Positions 8,527 through 17,445 of a stretch of 64,000 nucleotides of DNA are shown here, one piece after another. The notes under the pieces are model-generated. The model was not told where the DNA came from and made no database searches. It saw only the letters and a program-made list of their open reading frames with translations. Source of the DNA: Microbacterium sp. Leaf151 (GTDB lineage: Bacteria > Actinomycetota > Actinomycetes > Actinomycetales > Microbacteriaceae); assembly GCF_001424225.1 (NCBI RefSeq), contig NZ_LMOR01000003.1, forward strand, positions 3,006-67,005. Reading direction: 5' to 3'. A program made the position numbers and the translations under genes. Positions within the stretch are counted from its first letter, which is position 1. Each line of letters begins with the position of its first letter.

Positions 8527-8536
8527 GTTCGGAGGG

Positions 8537-8560
8537 GCCCGGATGCCACGGCATCCGGGC
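8537..8560 (+). terminator. Palindrome after xylA, possible terminator
   Basis: GCCCGGATGCC and GGCATCCGGGC form an 11-bp stem with almost no loop, 10 nt after the xylA stop. No U-run follows. It may terminate or stabilise the xylA mRNA end. Confidence 0.45.
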
Positions 8561-8633
8561 ACCCGTCCGTCCGACGCGGCCGGCGGGTCCGTCTCGGCGT
8601 CGCTAATCCGGTTCCCGGCCCCGCCTAACCCCT

Positions 8634-8694
8634 GTTGAGTGTCCACAACACTCCGCGCCACCGGCGCGCGAACGGCGAGTTGTGGACACTCAAC
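8634..8694. repeat. 16-bp perfect inverted repeat between xylA and xylB
   Basis: GTTGAGTGTCCACAAC (8634-8649) and its complement (8679-8694) enclose a nested CGCGCC-acc-GGCGCG hairpin; CCCC before and GGGG after extend the outer stem. Similar in layout, not in sequence, to the elements at 5282, 10963 and 41784. Confidence 0.8.
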
Positions 8695-8769
8695 GGGGGA
8701 GCCCGCCTCGCGGGCGCTCGAACACCACAGACCGCGCCGACGAAGGCGCGGCAGACAGAAGGGCAGAGC

Positions 8770-10161
8770 ATGGCGCTCGTCATGGGAGTCGATTCGTCGA
8801 CGCAGTCGTGCAAGGTCGTCGTCGCCGACGCCGAGACCGGGCGCGTGGTGCGCGAGGGGCGTGCGCCGCATCCCCCCGGCACCTCGGTCGATCCCGAGGC
8901 GTGGTGGCGCGCACTGCAGGATGCCATCGCGCAAGCCGGCGGCCTCGACGACGTCGCGGCGGTCTCGATCGCCGGTCAGCAGCACGGAATGGTCGTGCTG
9001 GATGCCGAGGGGCGCGTCATCCGCGATGCCCTGCTGTGGAACGACACCCGTTCAGCGCAGGCTGCGCGCGACCTGATCGACGAGGTCGGCGCCGGCGCCT
9101 ACGCCGAGCGCACCGGGGCGGTGCCGGTCGCCTCGTTCACCGGCACCAAGCTCCGCTGGCTGCGGGATGCCGAACCCGACAACGCCGCGCGCGTCGCCGC
9201 CGTCGCGTTACCGCACGACTGGCTGACGTGGCGCCTCCGCGGGTTCGGGCCCGGCAACGCCGTGCTCGGCGAGCTCGTCACCGATCGCTCGGACGCGTCG
9301 GGAACCGCGTACTGGGGTGCCGACGGCTACGACCTCGACCTGTTCCGCCGCGCACTGGGCCACGAGGCGGTGCTGCCTCGTGTGCTCGGGCCGTGGGAGA
9401 GCGCGGGGACGCTCCCCGGCGGCGCCCTCGTCGGTCCCGGCGCGGGCGACAACGCGGGTGCCGCCCTGGGGCTCGGCGCGGGCGTGGGCGACGTGGTGGT
9501 ATCACTCGGTACCTCCGGCACGGTCTTCGCGGTCGCCGACGTACCCACGCGCGACACGACGGGCACGGTCGCCGGTTTCGCGGATGCGACCGGCCGGTTC
9601 CTGCCACTGGTCGCCACCCTCAACGCCGCCCGCGTGCTCGACGCCGTCGCCGGGTTGCTCGGTGTCCCGCACGACGAGCTCGGTGCCCTCGCCCTCGAGG
9701 CCGAGCCCGGCGCCGGCGGCATCGTGCTCGTGCCCTGGTTCGAGGGGGAGCGCACCCCCAACCTCCCGCAGGCGCAGGCGTCGCTGACCGGTCTCACTCT
9801 GGCATCCACGAACCGTCCGAACCTCGCGCGCGCCGCGATCGAGGGGATGCTGAGCGGCCTGGCCGTCGGGCTCGACGCGATCCGGGCGCAGGGCGTGGAG
9901 GTGCGGCGCATCCTGCTGATCGGGGGAGCTGCCGCCAACGAGGGCGTCGCGCGTATCGCCGCGCAGGTGTTCGACGCCGAGATCGTCGTGCCGGCCGCGG
10001 GCGAGTACGTCGCCCTCGGAGCGGCGCGGCAGGCGGCGGGCGTGCTGGCGGGCGGCCCGGTCGATTGGACGGTCGTCACCACGCGCGCCGTAGAGCCCGA
10101 CCATCGCCCCGCCATCCGAGAGCGCTACGACGTCGTCGCCGCGTTGCGTGCGGCAGAGTAG
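8770..10161 (+). CDS. xylB: Xylulokinase (FGGY family)
   Basis: A 463-residue FGGY carbohydrate kinase phosphorylating D-xylulose to xylulose 5-phosphate for the pentose phosphate pathway. The N-terminal phosphate-binding loop is [24 protein letters not shown] and LLWNDTRS are xylulokinase-type substrate segments; the catalytic Asp is in [13 protein letters not shown]; the C-terminal ATP site includes [20 protein letters not shown]. The frame is open from 8635, but homology and a plausible ribosome site (AAGGGCAGAGC) favour ATG 8770. It completes the xylose route begun by XylA. Confidence 0.96.
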   Translation: MALVMGVDSSTQSCKVVVADAETGRVVREGRAPHPPGTSVDPEAWWRALQDAIAQAGGLDDVAAVSIAGQQHGMVVLDAEGRVIRDALLWNDTRSAQAARDLIDEVGAGAYAERTGAVPVASFTGTKLRWLRDAEPDNAARVAAVALPHDWLTWRLRGFGPGNAVLGELVTDRSDASGTAYWGADGYDLDLFRRALGHEAVLPRVLGPWESAGTLPGGALVGPGAGDNAGAALGLGAGVGDVVVSLGTSGTVFAVADVPTRDTTGTVAGFADATGRFLPLVATLNAARVLDAVAGLLGVPHDELGALALEAEPGAGGIVLVPWFEGERTPNLPQAQASLTGLTLASTNRPNLARAAIEGMLSGLAVGLDAIRAQGVEVRRILLIGGAAANEGVARIAAQVFDAEIVVPAAGEYVALGAARQAAGVLAGGPVDWTVVTTRAVEPDHRPAIRERYDVVAALRAAE

Positions 10162-10168
10162 ACCTGGG

Positions 10169-10200
10169 CCGTCGGCATCTTGTAAGGGGGATGCCGACGG
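10169..10200 (+). terminator. Strong hairpin after xylB
   Basis: CCGTCGGCATC (10169-10179), a 10-nt loop and its exact complement (10190-10200), starting 7 nt after the xylB stop. No U-run, as is common in high-G+C actinobacteria. The following ~175 nt to the convergent kinase gene show nothing else. Confidence 0.7.
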
Positions 10201-10377
10201 CTCCCGTCCCGCGTGAACGGTCGGTCGGCAGGCGCCGGCCCGACCAGGGCGTGATCCAGCGAACGGCCCCTTTCGGGTGCGATCGAGATGCTGCGCGATC
10301 GTCGGGGGTCGAGGCGAGGCTGGTCTGCCGAGGGACGGGTGCGTGGACGCGGATGACGCGGCGCGCCGGTCCTCGGC

Positions 10378-10935
10378 TCAGCGCACCGTGTCGGTCAGCG
10401 CTCCGGCCACCCACCGCTCGACATCCCGCCGGCGGCGCAGGCGCACCACCGGCAGATCGCGGCGCAGTGCGGGGATCCGCTCGCGATACTTCCTCCGCGT
10501 CGCGAACGACCACCGCACGATGTGCTCGGGGTCGGTGAAGAACGTCCGCAGGGGAGGTTCCACGTTGCCGTTCCACAGGCGTTCGCGGCGAAGGCGCCGT
10601 CGCACCGTCCGGGCGACGACACGGGGGAGTGTCGCGGTCGCGAACGGCAGGTCGAGCCACACCAGCAGGTCGGCGCGAGCGGTCAGCAGGGGCCGCGCGT
10701 CGGAGTACTGCCACTCGGTCACCCAGGTGTCCCGCGCGACGAGGGCGCGCACGTCATCGACGAATGCGGGCCGGGGCGTCCAGTCCGGCCCGTGGAACAG
10801 CGCGTCGATCTCGGTATGGGGGATGCCGGTGATCTCGGCGATCCGCCGCGCCAGCGTCGTCTTGCCCACACCCGACACCCCCGCGACGACGATCCGCCGG
10901 GGCCGCGCGGGCAGCGGGTCGGTGGCGCACAGCAT
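10378..10935 (-). CDS. P-loop kinase/adenylate kinase-like protein (FlaR/topology-modulation type)
   Basis: A 185-residue P-loop NTPase with Walker A GVSGVGKTT at residues 19-27 and an EIDALFHGPDWTPRP segment typical of the adenylate kinase-related proteins annotated as DNA topology modulation FlaR-like or shikimate kinase-like. A lid-like basic region (RRRLRRERLWNG) follows. The ATG at 10935 was chosen because TACGAT lies 6 nt upstream (leaderless start) and homology begins near it. Substrate unknown. Confidence 0.75.
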   Translation of the reverse strand: MLCATDPLPARPRRIVVAGVSGVGKTTLARRIAEITGIPHTEIDALFHGPDWTPRPAFVDDVRALVARDTWVTEWQYSDARPLLTARADLLVWLDLPFATATLPRVVARTVRRRLRRERLWNGNVEPPLRTFFTDPEHIVRWSFATRRKYRERIPALRRDLPVVRLRRRRDVERWVAGALTDTVR

Positions 10936-10962
10936 CCGCCGATCGTACGGCTCAGCCGGCGG

Positions 10963-11040
10963 CGAGATCACACCTGTTCGCCGAGATGACGTGTCGTTCG
11001 CGGTAACGGCGTGTATTCTCGGGAAACGCGTGTGATCTCG
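10963..11040. repeat. Inverted repeat element (11-bp arms with nested stem)
   Basis: CGAGATCACAC (10963-10973) and GTGTGATCTCG (11030-11040) are exact complements; a nested pair CCGAGA/TCTCGG lies inside. The element sits between two minus-strand genes. Confidence 0.7.
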
Positions 11041-11093
11041 GCGCTGGTGGAACGCACCAATGGATGCCGCGGCGGGCGCCCGCATGGCCTCCG

Positions 11094-11693
11094 TCAACGA
11101 GGCGCGAACGAGGCCAGGGCTTCGCGGTACGACCTGTTGTCATCGCGGTCGCCCGTGGTGACGAGCAGTCCGCTCGACCCGACCGAGCGCACGAACGTCC
11201 CCTCGCAGGCGAGGACGATGATCTTCCCAAGCCCCCGCCGCCAAGCGGCGGCGAGGTGGTCCACGGCCCGCCGCTCCGGCTGGGCCTCGTAATTCGGGGG
11301 GAGGGCGGAACGGATGGACGCGAACGATCGTTCGTCCCACGCCCGGTGCGACGGGTCGTCGAACACCTCGTCGCCAAAGGCGTCGCGCCATGAGGGCCCC
11401 GCCAGGCGCGCGAGCAGGGCCGGCCGTTCCTCGACCGGTGTGTCCTGTCGCATGAGGCGGTCCATCGCCTCGGCGTCGTGCGGTCGCGCCGCGTGTTCGA
11501 CGACCGCCGTCCAGACGTCGGGCCAAGCGGCGGCCCAGCGGGCGCGTTCGCTCTCGGTCAGCGACCTGGACGCCGGGGCGGGCGAGTCGAGCAGTGGGGG
11601 CGGCGCGTCACCCGCCACCGTGAGATCGAACGCCTCGCGCACCCACAGCAGCTCGTTGACCGTGGTCGGGCGATCGTCGGTCGTCATGGTCAT
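11094..11693 (-). CDS. Hypothetical protein
   Basis: A ~199-residue soluble protein with no family I recognise. It has an N-terminal MTTDDRPTTVNELLWVREAFDLTV segment, a Trp-rich middle (RARWAAAWPDVWTAVVEHAARP) and a C-terminal KIIVLACEGTFVRSVG strand-like stretch. The pattern resembles small actinobacterial proteins of unknown function encoded near lipoproteins. It lies downstream of and in the same direction as the lipoprotein gene (about 75 nt gap). The start is uncertain: ATGs at 11738, 11693 and 11687 are in frame and none has a clear ribosome site. Confidence 0.6.
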   Translation of the reverse strand: MTMTTDDRPTTVNELLWVREAFDLTVAGDAPPPLLDSPAPASRSLTESERARWAAAWPDVWTAVVEHAARPHDAEAMDRLMRQDTPVEERPALLARLAGPSWRDAFGDEVFDDPSHRAWDERSFASIRSALPPNYEAQPERRAVDHLAAAWRRGLGKIIVLACEGTFVRSVGSSGLLVTTGDRDDNRSYREALASFAPR

Positions 11694-11769
11694 GCCGCGC
11701 GGCCACGGGTTGCCGGGGATCGGATGCGAGGACCTCATGACGCCCGGCGTCCGTGTGCCGCGACAGGGA

Positions 11770-12189
11770 TCACGGGCGCTTCACCAGGAGCGTGTCGCCC
11801 ACGAGTTCCGCGGAATCCGGGTCGAGTTGCGACGGTGACGAAGCGTACTCCACGACGATGCCCGCCGCGGTCTCGCCCGACAGGCCCGGTCCCCCGCAGA
11901 AGCCGAGATACTCCTCGGGGTCGTCGGCGGGGAGGTGCAGGATGCACGCCGTGGCCGACTGATCCTTCACCGCCCAATAGCGGTCGCCCGCGGAGTCTTC
12001 GCCGACGTATCGGCTGCTGTCGCCGTCGTAGAGGGAGGCGACGTCGGCGGGCAGCAGATCGGCGGACTGCTGGGCGCGGTCGAAGATCACGTCGGCGGAG
12101 GGCGGATCGGCGACGACCGACTCCCCGGAGCATCCCGCGAGCAGGGCGACGGCGCTCGTGACGAGAAGAACGGCGGCGCGGTGTCGCAT
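11770..12189 (-). CDS. Small secreted lipoprotein of unknown function
   Basis: A 139-residue protein with a lipoprotein signal: MRHR, hydrophobic AAVLLVTSAVALLAGC, lipobox LAGC with Cys19. The mature part is acidic and has two further cysteines (near ACILHLP and LGFCGGPG) that could form a disulphide. No known domain recognised. ATG 12189 lies 7 nt after TACGGT, a leaderless pattern, although the frame is open upstream. It starts 58 nt after the dGTPase gene stop. Confidence 0.75.
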   Translation of the reverse strand: MRHRAAVLLVTSAVALLAGCSGESVVADPPSADVIFDRAQQSADLLPADVASLYDGDSSRYVGEDSAGDRYWAVKDQSATACILHLPADDPEEYLGFCGGPGLSGETAAGIVVEYASSPSQLDPDSAELVGDTLLVKRP

Positions 12190-12247
12190 GCCGCCCACCG
12201 TAGGCGGGCCCGCACCGGCTGGCAACCCGCCGGACCGCGGCAGAGAC

Positions 12248-13816
12248 CTACAGCCGCTGCCCCAGCGCCCACAGACGATCGGCGCGGCCCGAGATCGCCT
12301 CCGACAGGGCGAACGCCTGCGCGTCGGTGAGGGATGCCACGTAGTCGACGATGCCGCGGGAGCGCGCGAGCTTTTCGGCCTCGGCATCCGAGGGTCTGCG
12401 TTCGGCGGGCAGGGCGGCGTACTGCTCACGGGCGAGGGCGATGAGTTCGCGCAGGCGTCGTGGGGTGCGCGCGCGGTCGAGGTCGTCATCGAGCCACTCG
12501 CCGAGCGCGCGCACCGAGCGAGCGAGGATGCGGCTCATGCCTCGCTGCTGGATCGCGAGGTCGGGGCGGCTCAGGACGAACCGCTTGTGCACGAACTTCA
12601 ACACCTCGACGTGGTGCCACGCCCACGGCGACAGCACGACGGGGCCGGCGCGCGGAGTGTCGAGGGGACGCAGCCGCGCCGACTCCTGGAAACGGCGGAT
12701 CCACCGGTCGGTGAAGCCCGCGAGTCGGCGCTCGGCCGTGAGCGAGCCGTCGAAGGGTCGGGCGAGCAAGTCGGTGACCATTTCGGCATCCACGTCACTG
12801 ACGGCGGCGAGGAAGGCTTCGTCGTCGGCGATCCACGGGTCGTCGCGGCGCATCTTGCGGCGCAGCCGCTCCAGACCCGCGCCGGGGGCGAGCTCGGCGC
12901 GTACCTCGGCGTCGTCGCGCGAGCGCCACTCGAGCACGTCGTCGAGCCAGCCGCGGAACTCCGCCGCGATGGGCGCGTGATCCAGGATGCCCGCCCGGTA
13001 GAAGTCATCGACGTCGTGCACCGAGTACGCGATGTCGTCGGCGAGGTCCATCACGGCGCCCTCGACGCTCTGGCGCAGCGGCTCGGCATCCACCCCCTGC
13101 CGAGCCTCGGCGAGGTCGGCGAGATCCAGGTCGTACGCCGAATACTTGTGCACGCGATACGCGCCGTCGGGGGAGCGACGGATGCCACGGGGCGCGCCGA
13201 TCCGCTCGATCTCGGCCGCGTCGACGGATGGAGCCCACGGGTACTTCGCCGACGCCGAGCGCACCGCGGCGGTGAGGTTGAGCCCGCGCGGCGCGTTCTC
13301 GACCACGTCGAGCGCGGTGAGGATGCGGTACGTCTGCGCGTTGCCCTCGAACCCATCGGCGAGGCCGAGTTCGGTGCGGGCGAGACGGTCGAGCGTCGAC
13401 TCCCCGAGGTGTCCGAACGGCGGGTGCCCGAGATCGTGCGCGTAGGCCGCAGCCTCGACGACGGTCGCGTTGCACACGTCGCCCTCGCCGGCCCGGCGCG
13501 AGCGGGTGTTGAGCTGCAGGGCGACGACCCGCGCGATCGCGCTGACCTTGAGCGTGTGGGTGAGGCGGTTGTGCACGGGCGCCCCGCCCATCGACGGCGA
13601 CACCACCTGCGTCACGGCCGACAGCCGCGAGAAGTACGGCGAGAACTGGATGCGCTCCAGATCGATCGACCAGGGATCGGCCCGGGCGTCGTCGCGGTCG
13701 GGGAAGACACGGGATGCCGAGTTCTCGACGATGCCGCGCGCGCCGGGGTTTTCGCCGGCCGGCGCGGAGGCGTCGGCGTCCGCGGCCGGGGGAGCGGTCT
13801 CGTCGTGCAGGGTCAT
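12248..13816 (-). CDS. dgt: Deoxyguanosinetriphosphate triphosphohydrolase-like protein (dGTPase)
   Basis: A 522-residue HD-domain nucleotidase that splits dGTP (or several dNTPs) into deoxynucleoside and triphosphate, affecting dNTP pools. Metal ligands are visible: His87 in NRLTHTLKV, His127-Asp128 in AYAHDLGHPPFGH, and the Asp in MDLADDIAYSVHDVDDF. Length is larger than the short ~420-residue bacterial form, with extra C-terminal sequence; the N-terminal ~45 residues look disordered. The ATG has GGAAGGA 4 nt upstream. Confidence 0.93.
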   Translation of the reverse strand: MTLHDETAPPAADADASAPAGENPGARGIVENSASRVFPDRDDARADPWSIDLERIQFSPYFSRLSAVTQVVSPSMGGAPVHNRLTHTLKVSAIARVVALQLNTRSRRAGEGDVCNATVVEAAAYAHDLGHPPFGHLGESTLDRLARTELGLADGFEGNAQTYRILTALDVVENAPRGLNLTAAVRSASAKYPWAPSVDAAEIERIGAPRGIRRSPDGAYRVHKYSAYDLDLADLAEARQGVDAEPLRQSVEGAVMDLADDIAYSVHDVDDFYRAGILDHAPIAAEFRGWLDDVLEWRSRDDAEVRAELAPGAGLERLRRKMRRDDPWIADDEAFLAAVSDVDAEMVTDLLARPFDGSLTAERRLAGFTDRWIRRFQESARLRPLDTPRAGPVVLSPWAWHHVEVLKFVHKRFVLSRPDLAIQQRGMSRILARSVRALGEWLDDDLDRARTPRRLRELIALAREQYAALPAERRPSDAEAEKLARSRGIVDYVASLTDAQAFALSEAISGRADRLWALGQRL

Positions 13817-14071
13817 CGGGTCCTTCCGCGGCGTCGGGGGCGATGCTCCACGCTAACGCGGATGCCGGACACGGGAGCCGCGCGTCGCGTCGCCGGTGCG
13901 GTTTCGCGCGCGGACTCACGCGGGAGTCGCGTCGGCATCCGGTGTCCGCTCACCCGGGTTGCTGCCTGACGCGTGCTCGAGTGCCCGAGACACCCGGGCG
14001 CGGGGATGCCGGCGGATCCGGCACGCCCGTCACTGCGCCCCCGCACCCCGCGGCTCCGGTACCGTCGAAGA

Positions 14072-14578
14072 ATGCCTACCGCGAGCAGCAAGGACGACGA
14101 GGTCGACCTCCTCATCGATGCGTGGTCGCAGTTGCTGCCCGACGTCGACCTGACGCCCCTCGACGTGATGTCGCGCCTGCGCCGCGCGGCATTCCACCTG
14201 TCCAAGCTACGCGCGAAGGCCTTCGCGAGCGCCGGCATCGCGGTGTGGGAGTTCGACGTGCTCGCCGTCCTCCGCCGCGCGGGCACCGAGCTCAGTGCGA
14301 CGCGTCTGATCGCGGCCACCATGATCGGCAGTGCGGCCATGACCAACCGCCTCGACAAGCTCGCCGAGCGCGGTCTTGTACACCGCCGCCCGAATCCGTC
14401 GGACGGTCGCGCGATCCTCGTCGCGATCACCCCCGAGGGCATCGAACGGGTGGATGCTGCGATGACCGAGCTCGTCCGCCTCGAGGCCGAGGCCCTGCGC
14501 GACGTCAGCCGTGGTGACCAGGCCCTCTTGGCGAGCGCTCTGCGCGTGCTCGCGGCAGGCGAGACGCACGAGGCGTGA
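14072..14578 (+). CDS. MarR-family transcriptional regulator
   Basis: A 168-residue winged-helix regulator: ELSATRLIAATMIGSAAMTNRLDKLAERGLV is the HTH and RRPNPSDGRAILVAITPEG the wing, with dimerisation helices at both ends. TACCGT lies 6 nt before the ATG (leaderless start). Its stop overlaps the start of the homocysteine methyltransferase gene by 4 nt, so it may regulate its own operon. The 255-nt upstream gap from the dGTPase gene shows no other feature. Confidence 0.85.
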   Translation: MPTASSKDDEVDLLIDAWSQLLPDVDLTPLDVMSRLRRAAFHLSKLRAKAFASAGIAVWEFDVLAVLRRAGTELSATRLIAATMIGSAAMTNRLDKLAERGLVHRRPNPSDGRAILVAITPEGIERVDAAMTELVRLEAEALRDVSRGDQALLASALRVLAAGETHEA

Positions 14579-15429
14579 TCGACCTCGCCGACACCATCAC
14601 GCGACGCCCGGTCGTCCTCGACGGCGGACTCGGCACTCTGCTGGAGGCTCGCGGAAACGACGTGACCTCGGAGCTGTGGTCGGCGCGTGTGCTGCGCGAC
14701 GACCCCGATGAGGTGCGCGCGGCCCACGCCGCGTTCGCCGCGGCGGGCGCCGAGGTCGTCATCACGGCCTCCTACCAGCTGGGATTCGACGGGCGGATCC
14801 CGGATGCCGACGTCGAGGCGCTCCTGACCCGCTCGGTGTCGCTCGCCCGGGAGGCTGCCGACGTCGTGGTCGCGGCATCCGTCGGTCCGATCGGGGCGCT
14901 CCGCGCGGACGGCAGCGAGTACACCGGCGACTACGGCCTCACCGTCTCGCAGCTGCGCGACGCGCATCGACGTCGGCTGCACGTCCTCGCCGGCGCCGGG
15001 GCCGACCTCCTCGCCGTCGAGACGATCCCGTCGCGGCTCGAGGTCGAGGCGCTGGCGATCGAGCTCGCCGACCTCGGCGTCCCCGCATTCGTCAGCCTCT
15101 CCGCCGACAGCACGGGGTTCGCCGCCCCCGGCTCGCGTGTGGCGGCCCTGCGCGTCGCGGCATCCGTCCCCGGAGTCATCGCGGTGGGAGTCAACTGCTG
15201 CGCGCCCGCGACGGTGCTGTCCGCGCTCGCCGAAGTGCCTGGCATCCCCTCGGTCGCCTACCCGAACACGGGCGAGCGGTGGGACGCCGCCGCCCGCGCC
15301 TGGCTCGGCCCCGCTGCCCCGTTGGCCGATGAGGCCCCGGCGTGGGTCGCGGCGGGCGCACGCCTGGTCGGCGGCTGCTGCCGTTCCACGCCCGCCGACA
15401 TCGCCGCGATCGCCGCTGCTCTGCGCTGA
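14575..15429 (+). CDS. mmuM: Homocysteine S-methyltransferase
   Basis: A 284-residue zinc-dependent methyltransferase making methionine from homocysteine, usually with S-methylmethionine as donor. Zinc ligands are Cys208 in GVNCC and Cys268-Cys269 in GGCCRSTP; LDGGLGTLLEARG at the N-terminus and YPNTGERWDA are family motifs. Start is GTG within a GTGA overlap with the MarR gene. The ~200 nt downstream hold no clear terminator. Confidence 0.93.
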   Translation: MIDLADTITRRPVVLDGGLGTLLEARGNDVTSELWSARVLRDDPDEVRAAHAAFAAAGAEVVITASYQLGFDGRIPDADVEALLTRSVSLAREAADVVVAASVGPIGALRADGSEYTGDYGLTVSQLRDAHRRRLHVLAGAGADLLAVETIPSRLEVEALAIELADLGVPAFVSLSADSTGFAAPGSRVAALRVAASVPGVIAVGVNCCAPATVLSALAEVPGIPSVAYPNTGERWDAAARAWLGPAAPLADEAPAWVAAGARLVGGCCRSTPADIAAIAAALR

Positions 15430-15632
15430 CTGCCGTCACGTGGTCCCGGCGGCTCCAGGTTGCTGTCGCGAAGGTGCACAACGCAGGATCTTCGCTCTAC
15501 CGCAGCCGACTGATCCCGCGCTCGCACGCTCACGCGGCCGGATCTGTTGCACTGTGTCGCGGCGCCCCGGCGGCCGGAGCGGGACAATGACGCCGGGACG
15601 CGGACCCGCGGGGCCCGGAACCGTCGACGCCC

Positions 15633-16106
15633 TCAGTCGAAGTCCGCCGCGACCGCGTTGCGGTGGTACTCGAAGATGATGCTCGTCCGTGTGGATGCCA
15701 CGCTGTGCCGCGCGGAGAGATGGTCGACGACGAAACGGCGCACGGCCGAGGAGTCGTCGACGGCGATGTGCACGAGGAAGTCGTCGGCCCCTCCCAGGAA
15801 GAACAGCTGGATGACGTCCGGATGCCGGCGCACGTCGTGCGCGAAGGCGCGGATGCTCTCCTGCCGCTGGCCCGGACGCAGGGTCACCCCGACGATCGCC
15901 TGCAGTCCGCGTCCCAGACGGCTCTGGTCGACGGCGGCGTGGAACCCGGTGATGAGGCCGCGGTCGACGAGCGCGCGCACGCGCACGTGAGCGGTGGATG
16001 CCGCGACCCCCAAGGCGTCGGCCAGCGCGGCGTTCGTCATGCGCGCGTCGGCCGACAGCAGCTCGATGATGCGCGTGTCGAGCGGGTGCAGGTCGTCGTC
16101 GGTCAT
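15633..16106 (-). CDS. Lrp/AsnC-family regulator (AldR-like)
   Basis: A 157-residue protein with N-terminal HTH (LDTRIIELLSADARMTNAALADALGVAASTAHVRVRAL) and C-terminal RAM effector domain (LQAIVGVTLRPGQRQESI...VIQLFFLGGADDFLVHIA). Lrp proteins of this type, such as mycobacterial AldR, control the divergent alanine dehydrogenase gene in response to amino acids; the same arrangement occurs here with ald. AAGGA lies just upstream of the ATG and is part of a 12-bp inverted repeat. Confidence 0.9.
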   Translation of the reverse strand: MTDDDLHPLDTRIIELLSADARMTNAALADALGVAASTAHVRVRALVDRGLITGFHAAVDQSRLGRGLQAIVGVTLRPGQRQESIRAFAHDVRRHPDVIQLFFLGGADDFLVHIAVDDSSAVRRFVVDHLSARHSVASTRTSIIFEYHRNAVAADFD

Positions 16107-16107
16107 C

Positions 16108-16191
16108 GTAGATCCTTCGTTCTCCCGGGCGCCGGAGGCGCGGTGAGACAGACGATAGCGCTGGCGTACCGGATTTGACCGAAGGATCTAC
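16108..16191. promoter_or_regulatory. 12-bp inverted repeat in the Lrp-ald intergenic region
   Basis: GTAGATCCTTCG (16108-16119) and CGAAGGATCTAC (16180-16191) are exact complements about 60 nt apart. Each arm is followed on the plus strand by a purine or pyrimidine hexamer (TTCTCC, GGAGAA). The pair probably marks Lrp binding sites flanking both promoters. Confidence 0.5.
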
Positions 16192-16261
16192 GGAGAAACA
16201 CCACGGAAACACAGTATTCTGCGATTCTCTCCGCAACGCTCACCCGCTCGAGGAGGAACCC

Positions 16262-17347
16262 ATGCGCGTCTCCGTGCCGACCGAGATCAAGAACAACGAG
16301 AACCGCGTCGCGATGACGCCCGCCGGGGTCGACTCACTCGTCCACCGCGGTCACGAGGTCCTCGTGCAGGCCGGGGCGGGCGAGGGCAGCGGGTTCAGCG
16401 ACGAGCAGTACCGTGCCGCCGGGGCCGAGATCGTCGCCACCGCCGACGAGACCTGGGCCCGCGCCGAGCTGCTGGTCAAGGTCAAGGAGCCGATCGCGCC
16501 CGAGTACGGCTTCCTGCGTCGGGACCTCACGCTCTTCACGTACCTGCACCTCGCCGCCGACCGTCCGCTGACCGACGCCCTCATGGCCGCGGGCACCACC
16601 GCTGTCGCCTACGAGACCGTGCAGACTGCCGACCGCGCGCTGCCGCTCCTCGCGCCGATGAGCGAGGTCGCCGGACGCCTGTCGATCATCGAGGGCGCCC
16701 ACCATCTGCTGCGCGCCTCGGGTGGGCGGGGCCTGCTTCCGGGGGGCGTGCCCGGCACGCCGCGCGCGAAGGTCGTCGTCATCGGCGGCGGCGTCGCGGG
16801 CGAACATGCGGCGGCCAACGCCCTCGGACTCGGCGCCCGCGTCACGGTCGTCGACATCTCGCTCCCGAAGCTCCGGCAGCTGGAAGAACGTTTCGGGGGA
16901 GCGATCGAGACGCGTGCGTCCACCCGCCTGGAGATCGCCGAGCAGCTCGCCGACGCCGACCTCGTCATCGGGTCGGTCCTGATCCCGGGTGCCGCGGCCC
17001 CGAAACTCGTCACCGACGAGATGGTACGCACGATGAAGCCGGGGGCCGTGCTCGTCGACATCGCGATCGACCAGGGCGGCTGCTTCGAGGGTTCTCGCCC
17101 CACCACCCATGACGCCCCGACCTTCCGCGTGCACGACGCGCTGTACTACTGCGTGGCGAACATGCCCGGCGCGGTGCCGCACACCTCCACGCGGGCGCTG
17201 TCGAATGCCACCCTGCCCTACATCGCGCGTATCGCCGACGCGGGCTGGGAGGCCGCGGCATCCGCCGATCCCGCTCTCGCCAAAGGCCTGAACGTGCGCG
17301 CCGGCGTCGTGGTCAACGAGGGCGTCCGCGCCGCCTTCGACCTCTGA
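16262..17347 (+). CDS. ald: Alanine dehydrogenase
   Basis: A 361-residue NAD-dependent enzyme interconverting L-alanine with pyruvate plus ammonia. Lys75 (VKVKEP) and His96 (TYLHLA) are the substrate residues known from mycobacterial Ald; the NAD-binding GGGVAGEHAA is near residue 173 and VDIAIDQGGCFE contributes the catalytic Asp. Cytoplasmic hexamer by family. The ATG follows GAGGAGGAACCC. Divergent from the Lrp regulator, its probable controller. Confidence 0.97.
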   Translation: MRVSVPTEIKNNENRVAMTPAGVDSLVHRGHEVLVQAGAGEGSGFSDEQYRAAGAEIVATADETWARAELLVKVKEPIAPEYGFLRRDLTLFTYLHLAADRPLTDALMAAGTTAVAYETVQTADRALPLLAPMSEVAGRLSIIEGAHHLLRASGGRGLLPGGVPGTPRAKVVVIGGGVAGEHAAANALGLGARVTVVDISLPKLRQLEERFGGAIETRASTRLEIAEQLADADLVIGSVLIPGAAAPKLVTDEMVRTMKPGAVLVDIAIDQGGCFEGSRPTTHDAPTFRVHDALYYCVANMPGAVPHTSTRALSNATLPYIARIADAGWEAAASADPALAKGLNVRAGVVVNEGVRAAFDL

Positions 17348-17386
17348 GGGGCGAGCGAGCCGTCGATGTGCTCGATCATTCAGCTG

Positions 17387-17445
17387 CGGCGGAGGTGGCT
17401 GAGCTTGTCGAAGCCGCCGGTCCCGTTCGCCGGGCTCAGCGAATT
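17387..17445. repeat. REP-like double palindrome A (GAGCTTGTCGAAG type)
   Basis: Two head-to-head units: GGTGGCTGAGCTTGTCGAAGCC framed by GGCGG/CCGCC, then GGTCCCGTTCGCCGGGCTCAGC. The second overlaps the stop codon of the GIY-YIG gene. The core matches the widespread GGTCCCTGAGCTTGTCGAAG repeat of many genomes. Confidence 0.75.

Noticed and set aside
8682..10538. Long Arg-rich frame opposite or alongside xylB
   Set aside because: Composition is the typical high-G+C shadow of a real gene and no family features are seen.
13817..14071. GGATGCCG/CGGCATCC pair as an inverted repeat upstream of the MarR gene
   Set aside because: The heptamer is so common here that chance pairing is likely and the arms do not extend.
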